This document shows, one piece after another, positions 25,480 through 34,837 of a DNA stretch of 64,000 bases. Location of the stretch: assembly GCA_030949985.1 (NCBI GenBank), contig JAUZRX010000015.1:1-64000 (forward strand), read 5' to 3'. The DNA comes from Acidobacteriota bacterium. Lineage in GTDB: Bacteria; Acidobacteriota; Polarisedimenticolia; J045. Position 1 is the first letter of the stretch. The number at the start of each line of letters is the position of its first letter. The notes under the pieces are model-generated. The model was not told the origin of the DNA, searched no databases, and was given only the letters and a program-made list of their open reading frames with translations. The position numbers were made by a program, and so were the translations under genes.

Positions 25480-26357
25480 GGCCCCGCTTTCTTCCCGGGG
25501 GGAGCCGGGGCGATCCCGGAAGCCTCGGCCGCCGCGCTCTGCGGCGCCGGTCGGAAATGCAGCCAGATCCAGGCCCCCGCCGCGAGGGGAACGATCAGCG
25601 CCGAGAGAATTTGGCTGGTGGAGAGGGTTCCCGAGAGCCACAGTCCGCGGATCGTGTCGCCACGGAAGAACTCCACGCCGAAGCGCAGGGTGCCGTAGGT
25701 CGCCAGGTAAGCGGCGGCCCCCTCCCCGGGCCGTCGACGCCGGGCCGTCGCCCAGAGGGCCACGGGCAACACCAGCAGCAGTGAACCCAGCGCTTCATAG
25801 AGCGGCGCGGGATGGAGAGGGATGCCCAGCGGCACGCCCGTGCGCCGGCGGGCCTCCACGGAGGCATAGACCACCGCCCAGGGGGCCGAGCAGCTGTTGC
25901 CGAAGCAGCAGCCGGCCATCAGGCAGCCCAGGCGCCCGATGGCCTGGGCCATGGGGATGGCCGGGGCCGCGGCGTCGACCAGGCGCCCGAGGGGCAGTCG
26001 ACCGGAGCGGGCGGCGTAGAGCAGTCCGGCCAGGCCCCCCAGCACTGCGGTCCAGATCACCCCCGCGGCCTGGAGGAAGTCGGCCTTGAGGAGGTCGCCC
26101 GGGTGAGCCAGGAACCAGGACCCTTCCACCGCCAGCAGGCCCAACTTGCCCCCCAGCAGACCTCCCCCCAGCGCCCACATGGCGGCCCGGGAAGAGGCCT
26201 CGGCGTCGATGCCTTCCCGCTCCGCCCTGCGCTGCATCCAGATCCAGGCGAGGATCACGCCACTGGCCACCAGCAGCCCGTAAGTGGGCAACGCCACGTG
26301 GATTTCGCCCAGCCAGGGGAGTTGCCAGCGGCCCAGGTCAATCAGGTAGGGGTGCAT
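25476..26357 (-). CDS. lgt: Prolipoprotein diacylglyceryl transferase
   Basis: A 293-residue inner-membrane enzyme, about seven membrane segments, that moves diacylglycerol to the lipobox Cys of prolipoproteins. Signatures are AIGRLGCLMAGCCFG (the Cys-containing variant of the family motif) and LRFGVEFFRGD. The start at 26357 lies 20 bases inside the lspA gene. The order lspA-lgt joins two consecutive steps of lipoprotein maturation, and several lipoproteins are encoded in this window. Confidence 0.93.
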   Translation of the reverse strand: MHPYLIDLGRWQLPWLGEIHVALPTYGLLVASGVILAWIWMQRRAEREGIDAEASSRAAMWALGGGLLGGKLGLLAVEGSWFLAHPGDLLKADFLQAAGVIWTAVLGGLAGLLYAARSGRLPLGRLVDAAAPAIPMAQAIGRLGCLMAGCCFGNSCSAPWAVVYASVEARRRTGVPLGIPLHPAPLYEALGSLLLVLPVALWATARRRRPGEGAAAYLATYGTLRFGVEFFRGDTIRGLWLSGTLSTSQILSALIVPLAAGAWIWLHFRPAPQSAAAEASGIAPAPPGKKAGP

Positions 26358-26889
26358 CGTCCCTCGCCTCGGTACGCGGCGCGCGGCTGAAGCCCAGACT
26401 CGACGCCAACAGGAGCAGGGCACCGCAGGAAAGACCCATGTCGGCCACGTTGAAGGTGGGCCAGCGGGAGGTGCCGAAAATCCCGACCAACCACGAGTGC
26501 AGCGGTTCGAAGCCGGCGTGAACGTCGATGAAATCCACCACCCGCCCGTGGAGGATCCGGTCGACCAGGTTGCCCAGGGCACCGCCCAGCATGATCGCCA
26601 GGGCCAGGCGGGCCGTTCGATCGGCGGCCCCCGTGCGCAGCAGCAGGTAGACCATCAGCCCCACGGCCAGGCAGGGGATGCCGAGCAGGATCAGCGTCCG
26701 CGGGGGGCCGGTCAGGTCGGCCAGGATGCCGAACAAGGCGCCGCTGTTGTAGCCCAGGGTCAGTCGCAGCAGGCCGGGCACCAGCTCCACGGGCCTGTCC
26801 AGGGCTCCCGAGGCGGCCCAGGCTTTGCTGGCCTGGTCGGCGGCGAGCAGGCCCAGGGCCAGCAGAAACGCGCCCTTCGTGCTTCTCAC
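26338..26889 (-). CDS. lspA: Lipoprotein signal peptidase
   Basis: A 183-residue, four-helix membrane aspartyl protease. The catalytic pair is Asp110 in NLVDRI and Asp150 in FNVADMG. GTG 26889 has GAGGAG six bases upstream. It cleaves diacylglyceryl prolipoproteins made by Lgt, encoded just downstream with a 20-base overlap. It is divergent from ileS, a common neighbour of lspA in many bacteria. Confidence 0.92.
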   Translation of the reverse strand: MRSTKGAFLLALGLLAADQASKAWAASGALDRPVELVPGLLRLTLGYNSGALFGILADLTGPPRTLILLGIPCLAVGLMVYLLLRTGAADRTARLALAIMLGGALGNLVDRILHGRVVDFIDVHAGFEPLHSWLVGIFGTSRWPTFNVADMGLSCGALLLLASSLGFSRAPRTEARDDAPLPD

Positions 26890-26982
26890 TCGAACTCCTC
26901 GCCCCGCTCGGGGGCCTTCGCTCCCCGACGTGGCCAAACAGGGAGGATAGCAGCCGAAGCGGTCCCTCGCGCACCGGGGCGA

Positions 26983-27011
26983 TTGGTCGGCGCCCGGTGG
27001 CGTGGCAGAAT
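26983..27011 (+). promoter_or_regulatory. Candidate ileS promoter
   Basis: TTGGTC at 26983-26988 and CAGAAT at 27006-27011 are spaced by 17 bases, 60 bases ahead of the ileS start. The matches to the sigma-70 consensus are partial (3/6 and 4/6). The minus-strand promoter of lspA must lie in the same 181-base gap. Confidence 0.3.
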
Positions 27012-27070
27012 ACGGCACTTCGCCCCCGGGGGTCGTGCTGCCGGCGGGGTGGGGACTCCGGAGGAAGCCA

Positions 27071-30000
27071 ATGGGTTACGAGCGTCCGCGGGGAGAGCAC
27101 AGCTTCTCCCGCATCGAGAGGGAGATCCTCCGCTTCTGGAAGGACCGGGACATCTTCCACCGTTCCCTCTCCCAGCGTCGTGACGGGGAGCGTTTCGTCT
27201 TCTACGAGGGACCGCCCACCGCCAACGGACTGCCCCACAACGGTCACGTCCTGACCCGTGTGGTGAAGGATCTCTTCCCCCGCTACAAGGCCATGCGGGG
27301 CTATTACGTGCCACGCATCGGCGGCTGGGACACCCACGGGCTGCCCGTCGAGGTGGAGGTCGAGAAAGAGCTGGGCATCCACGGCAAGGAAGAGATCGAG
27401 AGCTACGGTGTCGAGCCCTTCACCCGGCGCTGCATCGACTCGGTCTTTCGCTACACCGCCCAGTGGGAACAGCTCACCGAGAGGATCGGCTTCTGGGTCG
27501 ATCTGCGCCAGGCCTACGTCACCTACCACCGCTCCTACGTGGAATCGGTGTGGTGGGCGCTTTCCGAGCTCTTCCGCAAGGGATGGCTCTACCGGGGTCA
27601 CAAGGTGGTGTGGTGGTGGCCCCAGGGGGGCACGGCCCTGTCGTCGGGGGAGGTGGGCCTGGGTTACCGGGAGGTCGACGACCCCGAGGTGGTGGTGCGC
27701 TTCCGCAGCCGCTCGAGGGAAGGCGTGTCCTACCTGGCCTGGACCACCACGCCGTGGACCCTGCCGAGCAACATCGCCCTGGCCGTCTCGCCGGACCTGG
27801 ACTACCTGCTCGTGCGGGTGTCGCACGCCGATGGCGAGAGCGAGAAGGTGATTCTCGCCGCCCCGCTGGCGGCCAAGGTTCTCGACGGCCTCGAACACGA
27901 GGTGCTGGAGACCTTTTCCGGCCAGGCCCTGGTGGGCGAGGTCTACGAGCCTCTCTTCCGCTACGCCGAACCCGAGGGCGGGCCGGCGTTCCGGGTGATC
28001 GCCGCCGACTTCGTCAGCGACGAGTCGGGGTCGGGCATCGTTCACGTGGCGCCGGCCTTCGGCGAGGACGACTTCCGCGCCTGCCGGGAAAACGGCCTGG
28101 GTTTCCTGCAACTCGTCAAGCCCGACGGCACTTTTCCCGGGGAGGTGACCGACTTTGCGGGACGCTTCTGCAAGGAAGCCGACCGGGACATCATCCGCAA
28201 GCTGCGGGCGGAGGGCAAGGTCTTCTCCACCGGCACCTATCGTCACGACTACCCTTTCTGCTGGCGGGCGAGCCAGGATCCCCTGATCCAGTACGCGCGC
28301 CCGGCCTGGTTCATCCGCACGACGGAGGAGATCGCCAGGGCCATCGAGAACAACCGGCAGGTGGACTGGCTGCCGGAGCATATTCGGGAGGGTCGTTTCG
28401 GCGATTTCCTGGCCAACAACGTGGACTGGGCCTTGAGTCGCGAACGCTACTGGGGCACGCCTCTGCCGATCTGGGAGTGCAGCGCCTGCGACCATCTCGA
28501 GGCGCTGGCCAGCCTCGACGAGGCGATCGCCCGTAACCACAGGGCACTCGAGCACTGGGAAGAGGCCCGCCGCAAGGACCCTTCGCTCTCCGAGCACCTG
28601 GTGGTGCACAAGCCCTGGGTCGATGCGATCACTTTCGACTGCCCCGGCTGTGGCGGTCAGATGCGGCGGGTCAGCGAGGTGGTGGACTGCTGGTTCGATT
28701 CGGGCTGCATGCCCTTCGCCCAGTTCGGCTTTCCCCATCGGGGCGTGGAAGAGTTTCGGCAGGCCTTCCCCGCCGACTTCATCTCCGAGGCCATCGATCA
28801 GACCCGCGGCTGGTTCTACTCGCTGCTGATGTGTTCGACCCTGCTCTTCGACGAACAGACCCAGCGGCGCTACGGTCTCGACCCTCTGCGGCCCTTCCCC
28901 CATCCCTACAAGACCTGCATCGTGCTTGGCCACGTCTGCGATCCGGAAGGCAAGAAAGAGTCGAAGAGTTCCGGGAATTACACGCCGCCCGACCTGGTGC
29001 TCGAAGGGGCCTTCGAACTGCGCCTGGCCGACACGCCGGTGAAGGGGGCGGCGCCGGAGGATGACGCGCTGATGCTGTTACCGGCCCAGGTCAAGACCCT
29101 CGGCATGGCCGAGGGGGCGACGCTGACCGTCTGCCGGGCCGATGATCCCGCCCGCCGCGCCACCGGGCGCCTGGTGTCGGGGGCGGTGGGTAAGGAATCA
29201 GTGGTGCTCGGTGCGGGACTGCGGCGGACGCTGGGACTGACTCCGGGCGAGAGCGTGCGTATCGAGGTGCTCGACGACCCTCCCGGGGCCGATGCCTTCC
29301 GCTGGTTCTTCTACTCCGCGGGACCGCCGTGGAACAACACACGCAACTCGTTGCGGGCGATCCGCGAGCAACAGAACGACTTCCTGGTCCGCTGGCAGAA
29401 CGTGCTCTCTTTCTTCCTGATCTACGCCTCGATCGACGGTTTCGATCCAGCCCGGGACTTGCCCCTGGGCGCGGGGGGCGCCCTGCCGGACCTGGACGCG
29501 GGGAAGGGCTACCGCCCGGTAGCCGAACGGCGGCGGCTCGACCGCTGGATCCTTTCCGAAACCGCCCTGACCGCGCGCAGGGTCACCACCGCTCTCGACT
29601 CCTACCGGGCCTACGACGCGGCCACGGCGCTGCGTCGTTTCGTCGACGCCCTTTCCAACTGGTACGTGCGCCGTTCCCGGGCGCGCTTCTGGGCCCCGGG
29701 TTTCGAGCCGGACAAGGCCGACGCCTACTGGACCCTGTGGGAGGTGCTGGTCGATCTCTCGCTGCTGGCGGCGCCCTTCGTGCCCTTCTTCGCCGACCAC
29801 GTCTACCGCACCCTGGTGCACGGTGCCTGGCCCGAGGCCCAGCCCGAGAGCGTGCACCTGGCGGACTGGCCGGAACTCCCCGAGGCCTGGATCGACGAGG
29901 AACTCTCGGCGGCCATGGCCCTGGCGCGGGAAGCCGTCTCCCTGGGCCTGTCCGCCCGGGCCGGGCAGAAGCTTCGGGTCCGTCAGCCGCTGTCCGAGGC

Positions 30001-30652
30001 GCGGATCTTCCTCGCCGCCGACGAGCAGGCCCGGGGGGTGCAGGAACTCGCCGCGGTGATCGCCGACGAGCTGAATGTCAAGCGAGTGGTGTTCGGCGGT
30101 GATGCCGATGCCTACGTACACTGGCGGCTGCAGCCCAATTTCCGCGCCATCGGCCCGCGCTACGGCAAGCTGGTGCCGAAGATCAAGGCCGCGCTGGCCA
30201 CCGCGGATGCGGCGGCCCTGCGCCACCGGCTCGACGAGGACGGGTGCATCACGCTCGAGGTGGATGGCCGGCGGGTCGAACTGGGCCCCGAGGAGGTTGC
30301 CATCACCCTGGCGGCACGGGAGCACTACGCGGCGGCCTCCTCTCCGCGCGTGGTCGTGGTGCTCGAGACCGAGATCAGCGAGGCCCTGGCCCGGGAGGGG
30401 ATCGCCCGGGAGGTGGTCAATCGGATCCAGTCTCTGCGCAAGGAGTTGGACCTCGACTACGCCGACCGCATCGTCGTGGCCCTGGAGGGAGACGCGGAAG
30501 TGCTGGCGGCGGCTGAAGATCACCGGGACCTGATCGCCGGCGAGACCCTTGCCGACGCGTTACGCGTCGGGTCCCGGCTGGAGGGGGCGGCTGTCCGAAA
30601 AGTCACCATCGACGGCCGGGAACTCACCCTCTATCTCGAGCGGCGGGCATGA
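27071..30652 (+). CDS. ileS: Isoleucyl-tRNA synthetase with an extra domain after the KMSKS region
   Basis: A 1193-residue class I synthetase that charges tRNA-Ile. The HIGH-type motif reads PHNGH; the KMSKS-type loop reads KKESKSSGN at residues 628-636. It is of the eukaryote-like type by overall layout. Between residues about 645 and 738 (29,006-29,286) there is an insert of some 90 residues not present in ordinary IleRS; it contains two similar halves (LPAQVKTLGMAEGATLTV and LGAGLRRTLGLTPGESVRI) like a double-psi barrel. Then PPGADAFRWFF and PPWNNTR resume the normal sequence. GGAGGA precedes the ATG. The frame is intact throughout. Confidence 0.95.
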   Translation: MGYERPRGEHSFSRIEREILRFWKDRDIFHRSLSQRRDGERFVFYEGPPTANGLPHNGHVLTRVVKDLFPRYKAMRGYYVPRIGGWDTHGLPVEVEVEKELGIHGKEEIESYGVEPFTRRCIDSVFRYTAQWEQLTERIGFWVDLRQAYVTYHRSYVESVWWALSELFRKGWLYRGHKVVWWWPQGGTALSSGEVGLGYREVDDPEVVVRFRSRSREGVSYLAWTTTPWTLPSNIALAVSPDLDYLLVRVSHADGESEKVILAAPLAAKVLDGLEHEVLETFSGQALVGEVYEPLFRYAEPEGGPAFRVIAADFVSDESGSGIVHVAPAFGEDDFRACRENGLGFLQLVKPDGTFPGEVTDFAGRFCKEADRDIIRKLRAEGKVFSTGTYRHDYPFCWRASQDPLIQYARPAWFIRTTEEIARAIENNRQVDWLPEHIREGRFGDFLANNVDWALSRERYWGTPLPIWECSACDHLEALASLDEAIARNHRALEHWEEARRKDPSLSEHLVVHKPWVDAITFDCPGCGGQMRRVSEVVDCWFDSGCMPFAQFGFPHRGVEEFRQAFPADFISEAIDQTRGWFYSLLMCSTLLFDEQTQRRYGLDPLRPFPHPYKTCIVLGHVCDPEGKKESKSSGNYTPPDLVLEGAFELRLADTPVKGAAPEDDALMLLPAQVKTLGMAEGATLTVCRADDPARRATGRLVSGAVGKESVVLGAGLRRTLGLTPGESVRIEVLDDPPGADAFRWFFYSAGPPWNNTRNSLRAIREQQNDFLVRWQNVLSFFLIYASIDGFDPARDLPLGAGGALPDLDAGKGYRPVAERRRLDRWILSETALTARRVTTALDSYRAYDAATALRRFVDALSNWYVRRSRARFWAPGFEPDKADAYWTLWEVLVDLSLLAAPFVPFFADHVYRTLVHGAWPEAQPESVHLADWPELPEAWIDEELSAAMALAREAVSLGLSARAGQKLRVRQPLSEARIFLAADEQARGVQELAAVIADELNVKRVVFGGDADAYVHWRLQPNFRAIGPRYGKLVPKIKAALATADAAALRHRLDEDGCITLEVDGRRVELGPEEVAITLAAREHYAAASSPRVVVVLETEISEALAREGIAREVVNRIQSLRKELDLDYADRIVVALEGDAEVLAAAEDHRDLIAGETLADALRVGSRLEGAAVRKVTIDGRELTLYLERRA

Positions 30653-31035
30653 ACGCCGTCGCCCCGGGTGAAGGCTTCTTCCAGGCCGGCGAAGGTGCCC
30701 GCCTGAAGGGCCGGATCACGGGCCGGGGGGCCGGGGTGATCCACGGCGAGGTCCACGGTGAGCTGGACCTCGACGGGGACCTGCTCGTGCCCGCCGGGGG
30801 ACGATTTCGCTTCAAGGCCGGTCGCTGCCGGCGGCTGCACCTCGAGGGCCGGGGTGGGGGGCGCTTGCGGGTGACGGGGGGCGCCGATCTGGCGGCGGGC
30901 GCCCGTTTCCACGGAGAGCTCCAGGCGCGGCGGCTGGACGCGGCGGCGGGCTTCGAAGTGGAGGGTGAGCTGCGGGTGCAGCCCGCGGGTCGAGAGGGGG
31001 GCGCGGACCGGACGGAACCGGTTGCCGGCGCCTGA
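30649..31035 (+). CDS. Bactofilin-like polymer-forming protein
   Basis: A 128-residue protein with repeats of a beta-helix type: GRITGRGAGVIHGEVHGELD, GDLLVPAGGRF, GRLRVTGG, each with Gly at turns. This is the pattern of bactofilin or polymer-forming cytoskeletal proteins. The ATG overlaps the ileS stop by 4 bases, so the two are co-expressed. It may help cell shape or envelope scaffolding. Confidence 0.65.
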   Translation: MNAVAPGEGFFQAGEGARLKGRITGRGAGVIHGEVHGELDLDGDLLVPAGGRFRFKAGRCRRLHLEGRGGGRLRVTGGADLAAGARFHGELQARRLDAAAGFEVEGELRVQPAGREGGADRTEPVAGA

Positions 31036-31135
31036 ACTCCACGACACACCTGCGAAAGCTCAAGAACCGTGGCTCCCGGCCGATAGGTTTTCTCGACAAC
31101 GCCCTCTGGTCAAGACGGCGTTACCGGAGAACCGG

Positions 31136-32530
31136 ATGGTCCCCGTGGCACGACTTCTGCTCGTCGATGATGACCCTTTCGCCCTCGAGACTCTCTCCGG
31201 GGCTCTGAGCCGTGCGGGTCACGAAGTGGATGTGGTCTCTCGGGCCGCGGAAGCCCTCGCCAAGCTGGAGAGCAGCCGCTACGACCTGCTGATCACCGGC
31301 TACGAGCTGGAGGACCTCGATGCCCTGGACCTGCTCGCCAGGATCCAGGAACTGCATCCCGGAATGCCCTCGATGATCATCACCGCCACGGCTTCCAGGG
31401 AAAGTGCCGTGGCCGCGATGCGGGCCGGCGCTCTCGATTACCTGGCCAAGCCCTTCCATGTCGACGAGTTCGTCGCGGCGGTGCAGGGGGCTCTCGAAAG
31501 GCTCCGTCGCCGCGCGACGGGCCCCCAGCGGGAGGAGCGCGCCCAAGCCTCCCTCGGCGATGAGGGGCCCGGAGAGTTCGAGGAGTTGATCGGCCGCAAC
31601 CCGAGGATGCAGCGGGTCTACAGCCTGATCCGCACGGTGGCCCCGGCGGGCAGTACGGTGCTGATCACGGGAGAGTCGGGCACCGGCAAGGAGCGGGTCG
31701 CGGCGGCGATCCACAATCGTTCCGGCCGGTCCTCGGGACCCTTCGTGCGGGTCAACTGCTCGGCCTTCGCCGAGGGCGTGCTCGAAAGCGAGCTTTTCGG
31801 CCACGAACAGGGGGCCTTCACCGGCGCCGTCAAGCGTCGCGCCGGTGTCTTCCGCAAGGCCCATGGTGGCACTCTCTTCCTCGACGAGATCGGCGACCTG
31901 CCCGTGGCCACGCAGGTCAAGCTGTTGCGGGTGATCCAGGAGCGGGAAGTCCAACCCGTGGGGGGCGACACCGCCGTGCCGGTGGACGTGCGGCTCGTGG
32001 CGGCGACCAACCGCGACCTCTCCCGGGAGGTCAAGGAGGGGCGCTTTCGTGAGGACCTCTACTTCCGCCTCAACGTGATTCCGATTCACCTTCCGGCCCT
32101 GCGGGAGCGACCGGACGACATCCCTCACCTGGCCCAGCACTTCCTCCAGGCCTTCGGCAAGCGCTGCGGCAAGACCGTGCGTGGTTTTACGGACCGAGCG
32201 GTCTCCGCCATGGAACGTTATGCCTGGCCCGGCAACGTGCGGGAACTGGAAAACGCCATCGAACGTGCCGTGGTGCTGGCCACCGACGAGGTGATCGACA
32301 TCCACGACTTGCCCCCGGAAGTCAAGGGAACCGCCGGCGGCGTGGAGGGCACTTTCCAGCTCAACACCGTTCGTCTGTCGGAAGTCGAGGAGATCGTCAT
32401 CCGCCGGGTCCTGACCCGCACGGGTTGGAACATCAAGCGCTCCGCCGAGACCCTGGGCATCACCCGCGCCACTCTCTACTCGAAGATCCGCAAGTTCGGC
32501 CTGGCCGCCGCGCGTACGACCACGGCATAG
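31136..32530 (+). CDS. Sigma-54-dependent response regulator with degenerate receiver
   Basis: A 464-residue NtrC-type activator. Receiver (about 1-120) with the acidic pair in VDDDP and Lys in AKPFH, but the expected phospho-acceptor Asp is Gly: the strand reads LLITGYELED. AAA+ domain (about 145-380) with Walker A GESGTGKE and the sigma-54 contact loop GAFTGA. A Fis-type helix-turn-helix ends the protein (NIKRSAETLGITRATLYSKI). ATG 31136 has a GGAG upstream. It lies 100 bases after the bactofilin-like gene. Activation without phosphorylation is inferred from the missing Asp. No partner kinase is adjacent. Confidence 0.9.
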   Translation: MVPVARLLLVDDDPFALETLSGALSRAGHEVDVVSRAAEALAKLESSRYDLLITGYELEDLDALDLLARIQELHPGMPSMIITATASRESAVAAMRAGALDYLAKPFHVDEFVAAVQGALERLRRRATGPQREERAQASLGDEGPGEFEELIGRNPRMQRVYSLIRTVAPAGSTVLITGESGTGKERVAAAIHNRSGRSSGPFVRVNCSAFAEGVLESELFGHEQGAFTGAVKRRAGVFRKAHGGTLFLDEIGDLPVATQVKLLRVIQEREVQPVGGDTAVPVDVRLVAATNRDLSREVKEGRFREDLYFRLNVIPIHLPALRERPDDIPHLAQHFLQAFGKRCGKTVRGFTDRAVSAMERYAWPGNVRELENAIERAVVLATDEVIDIHDLPPEVKGTAGGVEGTFQLNTVRLSEVEEIVIRRVLTRTGWNIKRSAETLGITRATLYSKIRKFGLAAARTTTA

Positions 32531-32570
32531 GCGCCGGGGCATGCGGCCGTCTGTCGGGCATCCCGGGCAC

Positions 32571-32599
32571 TTGCACCGCAGCCCGGCTCGGGCTACCGT
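32571..32599 (+). promoter_or_regulatory. Candidate tRNA promoter
   Basis: TTGCAC (32571-32576) and TACCGT (32594-32599) with 17-base spacing lie 30 bases before the tRNA. Matches to the consensus are weak. Confidence 0.25.
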
Positions 32600-32629
32600 T
32601 CGCACTTCCGGGACGACCGGCGCCGTCGA

Positions 32630-32705
32630 GCGGGCGTAGCTCAGTTGGTAGAGCATCAGCTTCCCAAGCTGAGGGTCGCGAGTTCGAACCTCGTCGCCCG
32701 CTCCA
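32630..32705 (+). tRNA. tRNA-Gly (anticodon CCC)
   Basis: The acceptor arms GCGGGCG (32630-32636) and CGCCCGC (32695-32701) pair fully. A D-arm (AGCTCAGTTGGTAGAGC) and a T-arm with TTCGAAC are present. The anticodon stem TCAGC/GCTGA encloses TTCCCAA, giving anticodon CCC. Discriminator T and an encoded CCA end the gene. It is on its own. Confidence 0.95.
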
Positions 32706-32997
32706 GTCGCTCCCGGCGCCCGGCAGATCTCCGCTCCCGAGATGGCGCCCCCACGCATCCGCTCCAGGCCGGGATGGCCGCGCCATCCCCCGCCCGGCGC
32801 TGTGTTAGACTCCGCCGGAGCCGATGGACGGGGTGTCGGATGTTTCGCCATCGGAACCATGGACCCGAAGTCGACCACCGTTCAGCTCGCGGTCGATCGT
32901 GCGACCCGACGAGGAGGGGCTCGTGCCGGGATCGCCGGATCGTTCCCGGCCGCATGTCGTGTTCCGCCGACTCGCGGCGGCCCGGGGAGGAGCGAGC
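32706..32997. other. Intergenic region after the tRNA
   Basis: 292 bases with no supported gene. TAGACT at 32806-32811 (context TGTGTTAGACT) is a possible extended -10 for the patatin operon. Open frames here lack ribosome sites. Confidence 0.4.
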
Positions 32998-34104
32998 GTG
33001 GGCAAGTGGGAAGAAACGGTCAAGCGGACGTACCCGGGACGGATCCGCAACCTGGTCTTCGAAGGCGGTGGTGTGTGGGGCATCGCTTACGAGGGAGCCC
33101 TGGCCGAACTGGAGGCACTCGGCATCCTCGACGCCGTCGAGCGGGTAGGGGGCGCATCGGCCGGCGCCATCACGGCCTGCCTGCTGGCTTGCGGCTTCGA
33201 CGCGACGGCCCTCGGCCGGGTGCTCCGGGAAACCCACTTCAGGGACTTCACGGACGACAGTTTCGGCTTCGCCCGGGATACGGCCAGGTTGCTGACCCGC
33301 TACGGGTGGTACAGGGGCGATGCCTTCCGTCGATGGATACGGCGGCAGATCCGGGTCGGAACCCGACGGACCAGCAAGGCCGTGGGAGTGCAGCCGCCTC
33401 CTCCGCGCCCGACTCTGGCGGAGCTTGCCAGGTGGCGGCGTGCGGTGGCCGGCAAGGGGGTGAGACTTCCCGCCCTCTACCTGGTGGGTTCGAACCTCAG
33501 TCGGCAGCGCCGTGAGATCTACAGCGCGGAGAGCCGGCACACTCCGGACTTGAAGGTCGAAGACGCGGTCAGGGTGTCGATGAGCATCCCGCTCTTTTTC
33601 GCCGCGGCTCGCGGCGGCGGCGGCGACGTGCTGGTGGACGGCGGCCTGACGTGGAACTACCCCGTCAACCTCTTCGACCATACCCGGTACCTGGCGTGCC
33701 GGGCCCGCGGACTGCCGATCGGTTACGCAAGACATCCGCAGCACGTTTTCAACACCGAGACCCTCGGCTTCCGCCTGGATACCAGCGGCGAGTTGCAGGC
33801 CAACCTGGTGGACTGGCAGAACGAGGAATTTCAGATCGACAATATCGTGCACTATGGCTGGGCCCTGGTGACCTTGATGCGGGCCGTCGCCAACAAGATG
33901 CATCTGCACAAGAACGACTGGTCACGCACCGTCTTCATCGACATGGGCGAGACGATCGGCTTCACCGATTTCGACCTGGGAGAGGCGGAGATCGCATTTC
34001 TCAGTCAACGGGGTCGGATGGGGGTGCGGGCCTTTCTGAAGTGGCGCGTTTCGAAGAAGGGCGAGCAGGAACTGCGGCGCATCTACAAGGCGATGGCGGG
34101 GTGA
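32998..34104 (+). CDS. Patatin-like phospholipase
   Basis: A 368-residue lipid acyl hydrolase. Oxyanion motif EGGGVWGI, nucleophile Ser54 in GGASAG, and catalytic Asp214 in VDGGLTWNYP form the patatin Ser-Asp dyad. No signal peptide, so cytoplasmic or injected by another route. GTG 32998 is chosen because GGGGAGGAG lies six bases upstream; the extended frame to 32824 has no site. It is followed closely by a lipoprotein and a small helical protein gene. Some bacterial patatins act as toxins or in membrane turnover. Neither can be chosen from sequence. Confidence 0.85.
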   Translation: MGKWEETVKRTYPGRIRNLVFEGGGVWGIAYEGALAELEALGILDAVERVGGASAGAITACLLACGFDATALGRVLRETHFRDFTDDSFGFARDTARLLTRYGWYRGDAFRRWIRRQIRVGTRRTSKAVGVQPPPPRPTLAELARWRRAVAGKGVRLPALYLVGSNLSRQRREIYSAESRHTPDLKVEDAVRVSMSIPLFFAAARGGGGDVLVDGGLTWNYPVNLFDHTRYLACRARGLPIGYARHPQHVFNTETLGFRLDTSGELQANLVDWQNEEFQIDNIVHYGWALVTLMRAVANKMHLHKNDWSRTVFIDMGETIGFTDFDLGEAEIAFLSQRGRMGVRAFLKWRVSKKGEQELRRIYKAMAG

Positions 34105-34126
34105 GAAGGGGGCTGGGGAGGAAAGG

Positions 34127-34822
34127 ATGAGAAGACCCGTGCAAGGTGTGGCCGCCGGGATCCTCGGCGTGCTGGTCTGGGTCGGCTGCGCTTCCGTCCC
34201 GCGCGAGTCGGTCGAGTTGTCTGTCACCATGGGACGAGATCTCGAGGTGGTTCACGCCGCCAACCGCCGCCTTGCCGTCGTGCACTTCGATCGGCTTCTC
34301 CGTGATATCGACGTATTCGTCGATACGGTCTACCGGCCTTTTGTCATCAGGCGGTCGATCGACGATCTGGACCTGGTCCGCCTCGTGAGTCGGACCGACG
34401 GGGAATCCGTCGACCCGCGAGGGGCGGATCTGGACGCGCTGGACATCCTCGAGGTTTACGTGGACGACGTGGTGCGCCGGATCGAAACCTTCCGCCGGGA
34501 AGTGCGGGCGCCCATCGAGGAGCAGCGGCGGGAGGTGCTCGAGAGCATCGATGCGGCGTTCGACGCCCTCAGGAGCGCGAATGCCGTGGTGACCGGCCAC
34601 CTGGCCTCGGTCGTCAAGGTTCACGACGTACAGGCCGAGACACTGGCCGAGTTGGGTCTGGGAGAGTATCGCGAGCGCACCGCGGGGCGGGTGGCGGAGC
34701 TGTCTCGGCGGCTGGAGAAAGCTCTCGAAAAGGCCCGGGAAGTCGACGCGGAACTGGACAGGCTGCCACAGACGGTGCGCCGCCTGACCGGAGCCCGGGA
34801 CCCGGTGCACGGCGGCGAGTAG
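34127..34822 (+). CDS. Predicted lipoprotein, mostly helical
   Basis: A 231-residue protein with a lipobox (VWVGCAS, Cys at about residue 22). The mature part is strongly helical with charged heptad-like stretches (ERTAGRVAELSRRLEKALEK) and a long 140-residue predicted coiled coil. It sits 22 bases after the patatin stop and 15 before the next gene, so they form an operon. No known family. Confidence 0.7.
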   Translation: MRRPVQGVAAGILGVLVWVGCASVPRESVELSVTMGRDLEVVHAANRRLAVVHFDRLLRDIDVFVDTVYRPFVIRRSIDDLDLVRLVSRTDGESVDPRGADLDALDILEVYVDDVVRRIETFRREVRAPIEEQRREVLESIDAAFDALRSANAVVTGHLASVVKVHDVQAETLAELGLGEYRERTAGRVAELSRRLEKALEKAREVDAELDRLPQTVRRLTGARDPVHGGE

Positions 34823-34837
34823 AAAGGGAGGGAGGGG

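Noticed and set aside
26342-28933. Minus-strand frame of 863 codons across ileS
   Set aside because: Antisense to ileS; only its last part shadows the lspA gene in another phase.
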